NCBI GenBank assembly: GCA_018398585.1
Contig: JAGTTD010000018.1
Span: 11,105,501-11,169,500 of the forward strand
Origin: Simmondsia chinensis
Lineage: Eukaryota; Streptophyta; Magnoliopsida; Caryophyllales; Simmondsiaceae
Length of the DNA stretch: 64,000 nt
Direction of reading: 5' to 3'
Part shown: positions 47,930-59,199 of the stretch, in pieces
Numbering within the stretch: the stretch's first letter is position 1
How the letters are laid out: the number at the start of each line of letters is the position of its first letter
The notes under the pieces: generated by a model
What the model saw: only the letters and a program-made list of their open reading frames with translations
Database searches by the model: none
Told to the model about the DNA's origin: nothing
Translations under genes and position numbers: made by a program

Positions 47930-48790
47930 AACCTACCAACAAAAAAAAATTGTGCCTCTTGCCACTGACGAACTTAAAGTAAAACATTTGATGTCCAGCA
48001 TGGACCGTTTACATCAAGAGGTGAAGTTCGTAATGGGACTAGTAACCAACTCCAACAGTGGGCGTGTAAAGGATTTCATGTGCCACATTGGGTGTTGGAT
48101 TTTCAAGAATCCGAGGATTCTCGATCCTTGCAACATGATTATCATTAAGAGCTACTTAATTACTGGGCAGGGAAGGCATTGAAGTAGAGGCATTAGGTTG
48201 CACAACTACGGGAGGTAGAAAGTGGTTGAGCCTAATGACCTATATTTTTTTCCTGGTGTTTGATGAGTTGTTGCAACGTTGTCTCAGTTTTAGCATCAGT
48301 CTTTTCCCGTCTTTCCTTAAGCAATGCGAACCTCTGGATTTTTTTCTTGCACAAAAGGATGCATTTGAACATCTATGGCTTCCACCTTCTGAATAAAGAA
48401 ATCAATGGGACCTCTGTGGGTCCGCTGCCCATATGATTCGGCCACATTTTGTCTCTTAGGTTCTATTACCACCAATATTCAGGATCACTACTAAACTCTG
48501 ATACCAAAAACTATTATGTCTAAGCAAATTCTGAAACAGCTATTGAGACCAAGGGAGGAAAATACTTATTGAGAGAGGGAGAAATGAATAGCAGAGAGAG
48601 AGAGCGAGAGAGAGGAAGAGAGATTAAAAGGGAAGTTAGATTTTCATTAATATTTTTATGATCCATAGAAAGAGCTTCCCCACTCTCTCCCCCCACCCGT
48701 TTAAGATTAAACCCTTAACGGGAAAACAACTCCAACAAAAATTTGAATTTCCCACCAAATAAAGTAACTATTTTTCCTGGCAATTCTAAC
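47930..48790 (-). mobile_element. LTR retrotransposon remnant (5' LTR, primer site, leader)
   Basis: CTCTGATACCA at 48497-48507 is the complement of the tRNA-Met primer site. To its right, about 48512-48790 looks like an LTR ending AATTCTAACA on the plus strand (TGTTAGAATT on the minus). To its left is noncoding or gag-leader sequence with a weak minus-strand frame (about 48475-48330). The partner LTR is missing. Confidence 0.55.
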
Positions 48791-49559
48791 AGACCCTAAC
48801 ATGACATTATCACTATATCTTTTTTGGAATCTTCTTGTCCATCAGGGTTGGTTCAGGTGGTGAATTCGGTTTAACTCCATCAAAACCCGACCTGACCATA
48901 AGCCAATTATAGGACACCAACTCAAGATTTATTTAAAACTGATTATTTACATCCAACCAACAATAAATGGATCAAATTGGATAGATACTCAATGGATTCA
49001 AATGACATTGCCATCCTTTGCTCACCAGCAAACCTCTATAAATGAACCACATGCAACCCAGCTTCAAAAAATATCAAGTTGGATAACTCTAGTCGTCTAG
49101 TGTAATACAAATTTGAAGTATAAATTAACAAAAACGGATTACAATCTAATGTCAAAGTTCAAAATCGTACTTGGCATTCATTTAAAAACTTAAGTTTTTA
49201 AGGTAGTTGGTTCCTTAACATAATTCAAAGGCTTGTTGTTGATCAAGAGTGCACAAGTTTGAATTTCAGCAACTTCCACTATTAGCATTAACATAATTTC
49301 CACCCATAGTATGCGACGAGTTTGCGCACTACTTACGCTTTAACCCAATAAGCCTTTACATGAGGGAGCACGTGAGAGTAGATATATAATCATTTTTGTT
49401 CCTTCACTTAAGAACTTAAACTTTGGGGGTTCCTTAGTTCATTGACATCCAACAAAAAGAATTAATGATACAAAATAAAATAATATTTAATTCAAGGTAG
49501 GGTCGGACATTAAACCCAACAACTGCTTGGAGCCCCAAATTGTAAAGGCCGGACATGTA
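48791..49559. other. Intron sequence, nothing recognised
   Basis: AT-rich, no frame or repeat structure that I can support. Confidence 0.5.
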
Positions 49560-49780
49560 AAGTTTCTTTGTTCTAATTTTGTAGTCGTGAGCCGATCATG
49601 ACCCGTGGCCCACGTCAGATTCCCGACCCAACCCGGCCTGGCCCGAACCCGTGTCACGAGCCGAACCAGGTCAAGGATTTTTCCCTCCTCAACCCGACTT
49701 GTGTATAGATGGTCTGCCCCGTGTCAACTCGTCCGTACCATTTTGACCTACGGGTCGGGTCGACCCATTGGCCACCTCTA
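49560..49780. mobile_element. hAT-related terminal fragment
   Basis: GC-rich stretch full of ACCCG, GGCCC and CGGGTCGGGTCGACCC words ending GGCCACCTCTA at 49780. The same terminus closes the hAT transposon at 55336. No matching left end or target duplication was found, so it is probably a 3' fragment of a non-autonomous relative. Confidence 0.5.
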
Positions 49781-50897
49781 GTCCAAAATATAGTTGTTAA
49801 GTGAGGTAGTTTAGATATTAATAAATAGGTTAAGTTGTTTATTACAAACTATACCCCTCCCTTAACTCTATATATTAGGGACCTAGTATAGAAGAGAGGT
49901 ATGGATGAAATGATTTAAATTCTCTCTTTCTCCCTCTCTCTCTCTAGGTCTCTCCCTTCCCTCTCTACTAGGTTTCTTCCCGTGCTATTCACTGATGGTA
50001 TTTGTTTGGTATTGTATTATGTTACTGTGAATGTTTATGTTAACTGAACAAAATGATTTTTTTTGGGATAAAAAAAACTAAATTATTTTTAAATTGCAAA
50101 AAATTGATGTTCAATGTACATAATTCGCACTATAGTAAATTATGAAACTTCCTATCCAAAAGATTATAGAATTGTTGCCTAATGAGTTTGATGTCATATC
50201 TCCCACCATGGTCTCGTCTTGATAGTTTGATTTGCTCCCCTACAACGAAAGAAATCTCTTGAACTATATTATGTACCTTATATAAAAGCCATAAATATAC
50301 GATAAAATATTATCACCACTAATATCCTAATTACTTATTGTAGAAATTAAATAGTAATTAAGCTTTGCATTTTTTTCCCTTTTCTTTTTTATGGAAGCTT
50401 CAAATTCAAGCCTTGGAGTTCTGGTGGGTTTTGGGGGAGTTAGGACTTCTCTATAATATAGGTTAGGATCTCTCTATCTTCCCTTACCTTCCCTCTTACT
50501 ATACAAAACCTTACTCATACTTGTCAATCTATATATCTTTGAGTGGATTTTACAAGTTTTGTACTGCTATACTATTATGTTTGAGTTGATTGAGTGGTTT
50601 GATTGTTTGGATTGATGTAGTTTGGAACATATATATGAAGGGCCACATTTAAAATGTTTGTTTTGGACCACAAAAATATCATGACCGACTCCGATTCAAG
50701 GGTTACGTTATTATAGGTAAACCTAGTAATTTAGCATCAGAAGCATACTTCATAATCTCAAGGATTAACCATTCAATAGATCATAATAGACGACTGGATT
50801 TATGAATGTACAAGGAATCGGAAGCAAATGAAGGGAGGATGCAAATTGAGTAACTAATGGAATACTTAAAATCAGAAAGTCAAGACAAGAAGAAGAC
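49781..50897. other. First part of the host gene intron
   Basis: AT-rich, with a CT-rich run at about 49918-49975. No TE recognised. The donor site of the host gene is at its right edge (AC on the plus strand at 50896-50897). Confidence 0.4.
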
Positions 50898-50996
50898 CTT
50901 TTGGCGCTTCCATGACAGGAATTGAGCCTCCATAATGGCACTTGCATTAGGACCTCGACCCGTTGGCTTCTTCTCCGCTGCTTCCTCTGCCCCCAT
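50898..50996 (-). CDS. Host gene, first coding exon (33 codons)
   Basis: On the minus strand ATG at 50996-50994 in a good context (ACAGGATGGGG) starts MGAEEAAEKKPTGRGPNASA, followed by IMEAQFLSWKRQK, ending AAG|GT at 50898/50897. It joins in phase 0 to the exon at 18678-18812, giving a 77-residue basic, hydrophilic protein without signal peptide or membrane segment. The FLSWKRQK block followed by an R/K/E-rich helix and GRELF resembles the C-terminal segment of the DFRP1/ZC3H15 family of translation-associated proteins; this naming is from memory. No in-frame stops. The longer frame in another register here is a shadow. Confidence 0.75.
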
Positions 50997-51022
50997 CCTG
51001 TCTCTGTCTCTCGAATTCGATA

Positions 51023-51050
51023 TGGGCTGAGCTGCTAGCGTTTAGGGTTT
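51023..51050 (-). promoter_or_regulatory. Site II and telo-box motifs upstream of the host gene
   Basis: On the minus strand AAACCCTAAA (telo-box) is at 51050-51041 and AGCCCA, the complement of the site II core TGGGCT, is at 51028-51023, about 30-55 bases before the ATG. In plants this pair is typical of genes for ribosomal proteins and the translation machinery, which fits the weak DFRP-like resemblance of the product. Whether they are in the promoter or the 5' UTR is not known. Confidence 0.6.
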
Positions 51051-51176
51051 TAAAAACTCTTTTTGTTCACATTAGCCAACTAGCAATTAGCTGATTAAAT
51101 AAATGTTAGATGATTGTGTTCAAAAAAATAAATAAATAAATAAATGTTAGACGGTAAATAAACAGTAAGTAGATAC

Positions 51177-51591
51177 TATTATAAATATTGGATATTTTTT
51201 AAGTATAATTTTTATGGCCAAATTTGAATATTTTTAAATTTCCAATATATATATATACACGTGACAAAATCATGCAGTGTCGCAATTCTGCGTGTCAAAA
51301 CCAGTCATAAGCTTGATTTTATGTGTATATATGTGTAAAGGAAGACAATGAAAACGGAATCAGAATAGGAAATGAAGAAGCAGAAGTAGTAGAGTGAGAG
51401 ATTGAGAGATTAAGAGTTTGAGAAGAAAGAATTTTAATAATAAAATATTAAAAGAATTATTTGAATAGAAGAAAAATTTCTCTAGTTTCTTATTTCTAGA
51501 ATAAATTATTTGCTATTTTTTTCTAATCATATTTGGGTTTGTATTTTTATTGTCTTCTTTTTGAGTATAATATGTCTATAGTTTTATAACA
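51177..51591 (+). repeat. Left LTR of nested copia element
   Basis: 415 bp; shared with the right LTR are GCAGTGT(C/T)GCAATTCT, GAGAAGAAAGAATT(T/C)TAATAA and TTCTTATTTCTAGAATAAA. It ends TTTTATAACA, directly followed by CGTTATCAACACG, the primer-site area of this family. Confidence 0.88.
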
Positions 51592-51701
51592 CGTTATCAA
51601 CACGTGTCTCTAGCTAGCTGAGAATCGTTATATACTCGAAGTAAGCTTTCATTTCTTAATCTTTGTGATTTATGAATCTTTGTGATTTATTCTATTCTTA
51701 T

Positions 51702-52389
51702 TAATCTTGAATTTACTGCTCTTGATATGTCTGGAAAAAATTATTTGCCTTGAACCCGTGATATTGAGATTCACCTTGATGCTATGAATTTCGGAGATCC
51801 AATTAAAAGGGAAAATAACACATCCATGCACAACTGCACTAAAGCAATGATATTTCTCAGGCATCATATCCCTGAAAGATTGAAAGCTGAGTATATTATT
51901 GTAAATGACCTGTATGTCTTTATTCGAATTTAAAAGAGAGATTTGATCACCAAAAGTCTATAATCTTCCCTAAAGCTCGCTATAAATGAATTTGCCTGCA
52001 ATTATAGGATTTTTAAGATTGTAAATGAGTATAACTCTGCAGTATTTAATATTACCTCCCAATTAAAATTATGCTGGGAAAAATATTACTGAAAATGATA
52101 TCTTAGAGAAAACACTCTCTGCTTTTCATGTCTCAAATATGCTCCCGTAGCATCAATATCAAGAACGGGATTTTAAAAAATACTCAAAGTTAATATCATG
52201 TATCCTTGTTGCTGAACAAAACAATCAATTGTTGATGAAAAATCATTAGTCATGACCAACTGGGTCCAAACTATTTCCTAAAGTGAATGCTTCGACATAC
52301 GACTATCAGGGAGGTGGTTGAGGTCGTAAACATGGTTGTGGACGTGGACGTGGTCGTGGCTATAGAGGAAGTTATAGCCGTGGTCAAAC
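51702..52389 (+). pseudogene. copia gag, 5' part
   Basis: NLEFTALDMSGKNYL near 51702-51746, then IEIHLDAMNFGDPIKREN, KAMIFLRHHIPERLKAEY, and later NEYNSAVFNITSQLKLCW match the Gag typical of a widespread plant copia family. It ends in a Gly/Arg-rich stretch (RGRGYRGSYSRGQT) where the hAT element is inserted. Many stops and shifts. Confidence 0.85.
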
Positions 52390-55336
52390 TAGAGATGGCT
52401 GGTTGGCCGGGTCGGGCCGGGCCTTAGGCCAAAAAAAATTGAGTCCGGGCCAGTTTTTAAGGGGGAGCCGTCCAAATTAATAACAAAAAAACAGTTTTAT
52501 CTATAAATACCCAACCCATTCATTTCATTTTCCTCACAAACAAATCTCATATTCTCTCTTCTCTCTCTATACATTCATCTACTTCTACTTGCAATATTGT
52601 GCTCTAAAATTCTAAAGTTCGTTGTTGACAAAGCGTGAGGCTCATAGAATCTCGGTCAAGTTCGAATTTCATTGTTCGCTTGCTTCGGTAATTTTAGTAT
52701 CGAAATTTTATTTGTTTCTCATTTTTATCTACTTAATTTTATAATTTTGCATTAATAGCTGCATTTTTAAAATAATAATCAGTAATACTATTGCAGCATA
52801 CAACACATCATCGTCTGGAGACAGCCGTTCTAATTCTACTTCTTCTCAACGACCGCCTATAATACCTAAGAGGAGTGGAACTATCGAACTTAATACTGAT
52901 GAACGAGCTTTTCTAGAGCCAGGCCCATTACTTACATACACTGACAGTATAGATTGGGACTTTGAACAACAGTACTACAATGAGCAGGATATTCCTGACT
53001 CACAAAATGAAGAGGAACCCACACTCACCACAGAAACCCAGTCCCCAAGAACTAGTACTAGTACTACTAGGCATACTACTAGTGCCGTATGGAAGCAATT
53101 TAACCTAGATAGGGATGCTAATAAAGCGGTTTGTAAATTATGTAACCCACCCAAGGCCTTTAATCATCGACCCGATAGCGGGACGGGCACATTAAGTAGA
53201 CATATAATTAGGTTCCACCCCCAACAAGAGCCCAAAAATGGTTAGTACAGCAAGCGACCGGTGTGCTTGCTAACTTTAAATTCTCCCAAGAAACTAATAG
53301 ATGGGAGCTAGCTAGATACGTAATTGGGGCTGAAAAGCCTTTTAGCACCGACGAAGACCCTAGATCCGTCAGGTATCTCCAAACACCGGTGAACCCTGGC
53401 ATTGTAAGGATTCCTCGGAACACCTTAAAGCGAGGCGCGTTTAAACATTACCAAAGGAAGAAAACTAAGGCCTTTGAACTTTTTAGGGCGAACATGAGCA
53501 TGTTCTCATTGATGTCGGACACTCGAAAGTCGAAACCCGGTGTGCCTTACTTATTTTGCGTAACGGCACACTGCATCTATTCCTCCTTCATCCTTCAAAA
53601 AAGAATAATCTATTTTGCAAATTTAGATTATGCCCACATTGCCGACATAATTATGGGTGTGATTATGGAGGCAATCCGCGGGTGGGGCATTGAGCGACGT
53701 ATTTTTAGTATTACGTTCAACAATGCTACCAGTAACAATGCATCCGTTAAACAACTAATTAGGCGTATCAGACCCGTGTTAGGTGGGCGGTGTTTTCATC
53801 TATATTGCATTTGTCACATACTACATTTAACGGTTATGGATGGTCTAGGTCTAATAAACGCTTCTCTTTCCACCTTCAGAGATGTAACAATAGCTATAAA
53901 ATTATCCGAAACCAGAAAGAAAAGATTTATAACTCTATGTAGGACGCATGGCTTAGAGTACAAACATTTAAATTAGACTCACCAACTAGGTGGTCGTCAA
54001 CGGTAGATATGTTAGATCGCATTTTGCCATATAAGGATGTCCTGGCAGAATTTGTACATGATACTCGCTCAGATTTAAGTGATTATAGTTTGAACGATGT
54101 ACACTAGGACACAATTGATGAAATTTGTAAATTTGTAACCATGTTTAGGGATGCTACCAACTTTTTTTGGGTTGCTATTATCCAACGATACCACAAGTAA
54201 TATCAAAATTGATTGATATTGTAAATTGGATGTCAGATAATGAATCAAACCCCCTGTTGCCGCATTGATTGCGGCAATGAAAACGAAGTTTTGTAAATAT
54301 TTTTCTGAACTACCCCTTTTATATTGTTTTGCGACTATTTTCGATCCCCATTGTAAACGAAGGGGTTTGAATCTGTTTGCCAAATATTTTTACAAAAAAT
54401 TAGATCCTGCTTTTAATACCGCAGTTTTCATTAAGCAAGTCGATAGGGACCTACGTACTTTATTTTCTCATTATTCCCGGAGATTATCATCTGATAATCC
54501 ATAAGTTACTCCTACTATAGTAGGATCTTCCACATCTGGTGGAAGTAGTTCACACACGTCATATGCGTGGAAGCTGTTTGACCAATTCACGCTGCAGAAG
54601 CTCCCACGTCATGTGATGAGTTAGATTACTATTTACGGACACCGATGATCCAGTTCTTCGCGACACCAGCAAATCTGCAATTTGATATTTTAAAATGGTG
54701 GTGTACAAATGAAACCCAGTATCCCGTGCTTTCCACCATGGCATGTGATATACTAATGCGTCCGGTGTCTTCAGTAGCATCGGAGCTTGCTTTTAGTCTT
54801 GGTGGCAGGTTGCTTGGAACGAAGAGGCCGAAGCTATCACCGTCCAACTTGGAGATGTCCGTGTGCTTAAAGGACTGGATGCACGCAAAGGCTAGGGAGC
54901 AAAATGAATTTAGGCTGGGTTCATCGAGTGAGGATGAAGACGACCGCACTACCGATACATCAGACGGCGGTAGAGCAACCCTCCCAGTAGACTGATTTAG
55001 TATTATTGTACCTGTACGTCTATATCTTGTTTTTATTTTGTAATAAATATATTTGTACTTTTAAATAGTAGGATCCAACTATTAGAGTTATATTTGTTAC
55101 ATTATTTACCGTTATTTACTATTATTTATTATATATTTTATTTTATATCATATATTTTATCATTATTAATGATTGTGATGGATTGTATTTGTATCTTAGA
55201 TTATTCATCAATGAATTATAATAATTTTTGTACAAAACGAGTTTGTATTTCCTTAATTTTACATTTTTTTATTTAAAAAATGGGGGGACCAGGTCCGACC
55301 GGAGCCCGGGCCCGACCCGGCCCTAGGCCACCTCTA
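52390..55336 (+). mobile_element. hAT transposon, 2947 bp
   Basis: Starts TAGAGATGGCTGG and ends GGCCACCTCTA (TIR TAGAG(A/G)TGGC). Subterminal regions are GC-rich with CCGGG/CCCGG repeats. It encodes a decayed hAT transposase in sense. An 8-bp target duplication is not recognisable at the junctions (flanks GGTCAAAC and TAATACCA). It separates the two parts of a copia gag, so it arrived after the copia insertion. Confidence 0.87.
52800..54995 (+). pseudogene. hAT transposase with BED finger and dimerisation domain, broken
   Basis: A BED zinc finger (VWKQFNLDRDANKAVCKLC, then GTLSRHIIRFHP) spans about 53087-53222. After a frameshift near 53242 comes an open stretch of 237 codons (53263-53976) with PYLFCVTAHCIYSS, QKRIIYFANLDYAH and WGIERRIFSITFNNATSN, the catalytic-core pattern of plant hAT transposases; Asn is found where an Asp is usual (VDNASxN). 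A C-terminal hATC dimerisation domain (KWWCTNETQYPVLSTMACDI, then SSVASELAFSLGGR) is at about 54690-54860. Stops lie between 53976 and 54645. Confidence 0.9.
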
Positions 55337-55672
55337 TAATACCAGGCATTATGGTACCCAAAATGGACCAAAATTTAAGAAGTCCACAATTGCAAGGAGA
55401 AAATTAGAAAAGAAAAATCCCCTGAAAGAAATTTGTCAAATGATTTGGAAACAGATTGCTCTCAATGCGGTATGAAAGGCCATTGGATGCGTACCTGTCG
55501 TACAATTGAACACCTGGTAGACCTTTATCGAACATTGTTGAAAGGGAAAGAAAAGCTCCCAGAAAGCATTCTAGATCATTCTCCGCTTAATGATATAGAT
55601 TTAGATGTTTCTGATTTTTTCGAAGATCCTAGTAAGAGATTTAATCATCTGATAAGTGATGAAAATGTTTAA
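55337..55672 (+). pseudogene. copia gag, 3' part with zinc knuckle
   Basis: After the hAT element the gag resumes. CSQCGMKGHWMRTC (55454-55495) is an intact CX2CX4HX4C knuckle, followed by RTIEHLVDLYRTLLKGKE, the usual continuation in this family. The frame ends at 55672. Confidence 0.87.
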
Positions 55673-57791
55673 ATTAACTAACGTTTGTGTTTTTGTGTCT
55701 TATATTTTGTACTAAACTATGTTTGATAATGTTGCATTACTATGTACAAACTAAAGTGGTATCATCTATCTAATATTTTGTATGATGTATGTTTAGTTAT
55801 ATGCATGAATTATTTTTGATATGCATTATTACCCAAGGATGGACAAATTTAAACCATAATTAAAGTGTATAGTTGTTTTATTTATTCAATATTTCAAAAT
55901 GGCAACGGACCAATTTAATATGAGATCTTATTTAATAAGGAAAGGGAAAAACTCTAGTTTTTATATTTTTTACTTTGCATATTCATGGCTGGTTAAATCG
56001 CCTATTTTTATTAGTTGTTCATTATTCATACGGTCGGCTATGCCGCCTACTTATTATCAGTTATTCATATGGTCGGCTATGTCGCCTACTTATTATCAGT
56101 TATTTAAAGTGTTTTGTAATATCATTTTCATTAGTGCTGTATTTTATGTTTAAAAAATATGAATGGTGGAAATTCATGTCTCGAAGATAATAAAATAACA
56201 ATTGGTGTTTGAAACTTAATTAAAGGTTCTAGAAGAGTGCATATCATGTTTCCTGAAGAAATAATATTTTTCATAAGTAAGGCTATTTGTTTAATTCCGA
56301 GATACCAGTTTGGGATGATTAACCAGAAGTTAACAGATCAAAAATTTTTTTTATAGCATGACTATTTGAGTCATCCAGGCATAAAGATAACTAAGAGGAT
56401 CGTTAGAAATTCTCACACCCATTGAAGAACCTGAAGATTCTTATATTAGATTAAATATTATGTGCTGCTTGCATTTAAGGCAAAGTGATTGTTATGTCAT
56501 AGTCAATTGAAATTGGGTTTGAGTCCCATGTATTTGATGGAATATAAATGGGATATATGTGGGCTAATTATTTCATCATGTGGACCAATTCGGTATTTTA
56601 TGATATTGATAGAGGTCTTGACCCCTTGGTCACAAATATTTGTGAATAATCCACTTGTGATGTGGTATTTATGGAACTCCTTGCATAAATGACCCGACTA
56701 TGAGTTCAAGTTGTGGTTTGTAGGATGTGATAATGCAGAAGAATTTACATCCCATGAATTTAATGATTGTTGTATGAGATGAATTGCAATATAGCCCATA
56801 TATAGATACAAAATGGTCTTGCAAATTTTCTGAATAAACACCTGCTGCAAATGGTTAGAGCATTATTATTGCCTATTTTTACATGGGTACATGCTATGAT
56901 ATATGTTGTAGCACTAATTACTCCATTTCAATGCTGAAAGATGTGTCCAACACGGGGACTTGAAATTTATACCGGGTTTGAATTCCCGTCAAGTATAAAC
57001 TATCTAAAGAAATTAACTAAAAACATTTTACAATATAGTTTGTTGATTGTAAATTTGATGAAACAAGATTTCCAGAATCAGAGGGAGAAAAATGAATGTT
57101 GGAAAATGAGAATTTATGTGGAATGCATCATTGAACCAGAAGTTTAAGGAATTGTTCACTTGTAAAATATTACAAGCCAATTCACAGATGTATTCATTAA
57201 TGAAAATCAGGAGACCAAATAATATGTCCCTAGTTTTATAAATCTATATTGCTATATTTTGGCAATCTGCTAACAATTGCAACTACTATTGAGACATTTG
57301 CACTTTATGAGCAAGTAGAGAATGGGAAACGTTGATGCCCTTGATCCAACATATTTTGTAAGCTTCCAATGATGAGGGGGAGTCAGATAACACCATATAA
57401 GATAAGTCTGCATTGTTCAAGCTAAGGAGAGCACATTTCAATGAAGTTCTTTCGACTCTCGAGTTTCAGAAGAAGGATGAAGCAAATGTTAACAAATTCA
57501 CCTAAGAACCTAGAAGAATTATTCAAGAAAGCATCTATAATAAAATTTCAAGAAATTGGCACAAGATTGGTTTTTGCCAACTCCGAGACATCCCTGGTTA
57601 ATATGCGCCTATAAGGGGGAGTTAAATACGCACTGTAATCTTTTTTTCTTCGCTGTGGTTTTTCCCATTGGGTTTTTTCCTGGCAAGGCTTTTAACGAGG
57701 CAGTTTAGGAAGCGTATATAACTCGGACACTATATGCTTTCAAGAGTGTTATATCCCGCAATATTTTAAAGGAAAATATCCAAAGGGGGAG
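55673..57791 (+). pseudogene. copia polymerase region, strongly eroded; integrase traces
   Basis: Integrase traces: DYLSHPGIKITKRIVRNS (56357 on), SPMYLMEYKWDICGLIISSC near 56524, VGCDNAEEFTSHEFN near 56720-56765, and a C-terminal block CPTRGLEIYTGFEFPSSINY at 56941-57005. These match one plant copia family in order. The protease and RT/RNase H blocks are not visible, and the distance to the right LTR is too short for them, so they are deleted. Confidence 0.75.
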
Positions 57792-58140
57792 TGTTGTAAA
57801 TATTAAATATTTTTCGGGTATAATTTTTGTGGTCGAATTTGGATATTCCTAAATATCCTAAAAAATTAGAAATTATATAAAATACCTTAATATATATATA
57901 TATATATATATATGCAGTGTTGCAATTCTTCGTGTAAGAAGACAGTGAAAAGGGAATTAAAAAAGGAAATCAAGAAGTAGGAGAAGTACAGTGAGAGATT
58001 GGGAGTTTGAGAAGAAAGAATTCTAATAATAAAAAATTATTTGAATAGAAAAAAAATTTCTCTGGTTTCTTATTTCTAGAATAAAGTACTTGTTATTTTT
58101 CTCTAATCATATTTGAGTCTATGTCTATAGTTTTATAACT
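57792..58140 (+). repeat. Right LTR of nested copia element
   Basis: 349 bp; starts TGTTGTAAATATT after CAAAGGGGGAG. It is shorter than the left LTR because parts of U3/R are deleted. A (TA)n run lies at about 57890-57912. GATAC follows directly. Confidence 0.88.
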
Positions 58141-58145
58141 GATAC

Positions 58146-59189
58146 AAATTTTGGTTAAAATAGTGTGGCAGTTAGTTTTATAATGCAGTTACATATATAA
58201 GGATATTGATAAATAAAATAATAGAGTTAATAACATCAAACAAGTGTTTATTGGTTGATTATTCAAATAGTTAAAAGGTATTCAAATTATTATAAAAAAG
58301 TTATTTAAAAATATAACTTTAGTATTTTCACTAGCTTTATGCATTTAAATAGTGTTTTTTGGGGCCAACAAACTGTCGCTTGAAAAGCTATTGAAGGTCG
58401 CATTTTGCTCATAAAGGCTAGCTAATGGGAAACATAAAATTGTTTTTTATTTGAACACTTGGAATCAATTATACTTTTATATAATGGTTCTCAATATATA
58501 CACATTTGATAACTCTATATTTTTATTTTAAATTTATTTTTAAAAATATTTTTAAATATTTAGCTAGAGAAAATTAATAGTTGATAAAAGATATTTATTT
58601 CTCTATTTGTTTTTTATTTATAGAAATATTTAATGCCTATTTAGTTTGCACTTAAAATTATTTAATTAGTATAAAAAATATGTACAGAAATTTTGGATCA
58701 CAATGAGGAGTTAGGTATGTTTTTGTGAGTCTTATTTCTTTTTCACTCCCCCCCCCCCCCCCCCCCAACATGTGCCTCCTTTGTTCTATTGCAAGTTTTC
58801 TTGCTAATTATCAGAAAAATAAAATATTTTCTTCTCATTTATTTTTTTTCTGTTTCTTTTTCTCATTTGTTTTTTCTTTTCGATCCACTTCTATTACTGC
58901 AATTTGTAATATCGTCCCATAAAATTTGTATATCCACTATATGAGATAATTTAGATTCTTAAGTTTATCAGAAAATAATAGACTAGAGCGTTATGACTAA
59001 AAAAAGATAAAATATCTAAGAATTTCTATTCAAAAAATTGGATGATTTTCCAAAATATGAGAGCGTGACTAAAGTTAATATGGTCTCATGAAATTCATAT
59101 ATCCACTCTATAAGGGTAAGAATGGTTTTAGGCAATCTGTCATGGATTTTCATAGTAATTGTTTAAAAATATACAATTTTAGAATTACT
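58146..59189. other. AT-rich intergenic with a C19 run
   Basis: C19 at 58748-58766. Shortly after, TTGCTAATTATCAGAAAAAT at 58801-58820 resembles the 3' terminus of the LINEs at 17130 and 34977, so a very short LINE 3' fragment is possible. No gene seen. Confidence 0.45.
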
Positions 59190-59199
59190 TGAAAAAGTG

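Larger units (their letters stand above)
18813..50897 (-). other. Inferred 32.1-kb intron of the host gene
   Basis: Bounded by donor AAG|GTCTTC at 50897 and acceptor TTTTGCAG at 18813 on the minus strand. It contains the tandem solo-LTR/foldback array, MITEs, SINEs, an internally deleted LINE, one copia element, one gypsy element and another LTR-element remnant. The donor fits GT but is weak after position +2. The two flanking exons join in phase 0. Splicing across this distance is inference from the reading frames. Confidence 0.65.
51177..58140 (+). mobile_element. Ty1/copia element with hAT transposon nested in gag
   Basis: LTRs at 51177-51591 and 57792-58140 are flanked by a perfect 5-bp target duplication, GATAC (51172-51176 and 58141-58145). 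The body has gag (split by a hAT element), then heavily eroded integrase; no recognisable reverse transcriptase remains. A GGGGGAG polypurine tract precedes the right LTR. The left LTR starts TA instead of TG and the right ends CT instead of CA, consistent with age. Confidence 0.9.
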
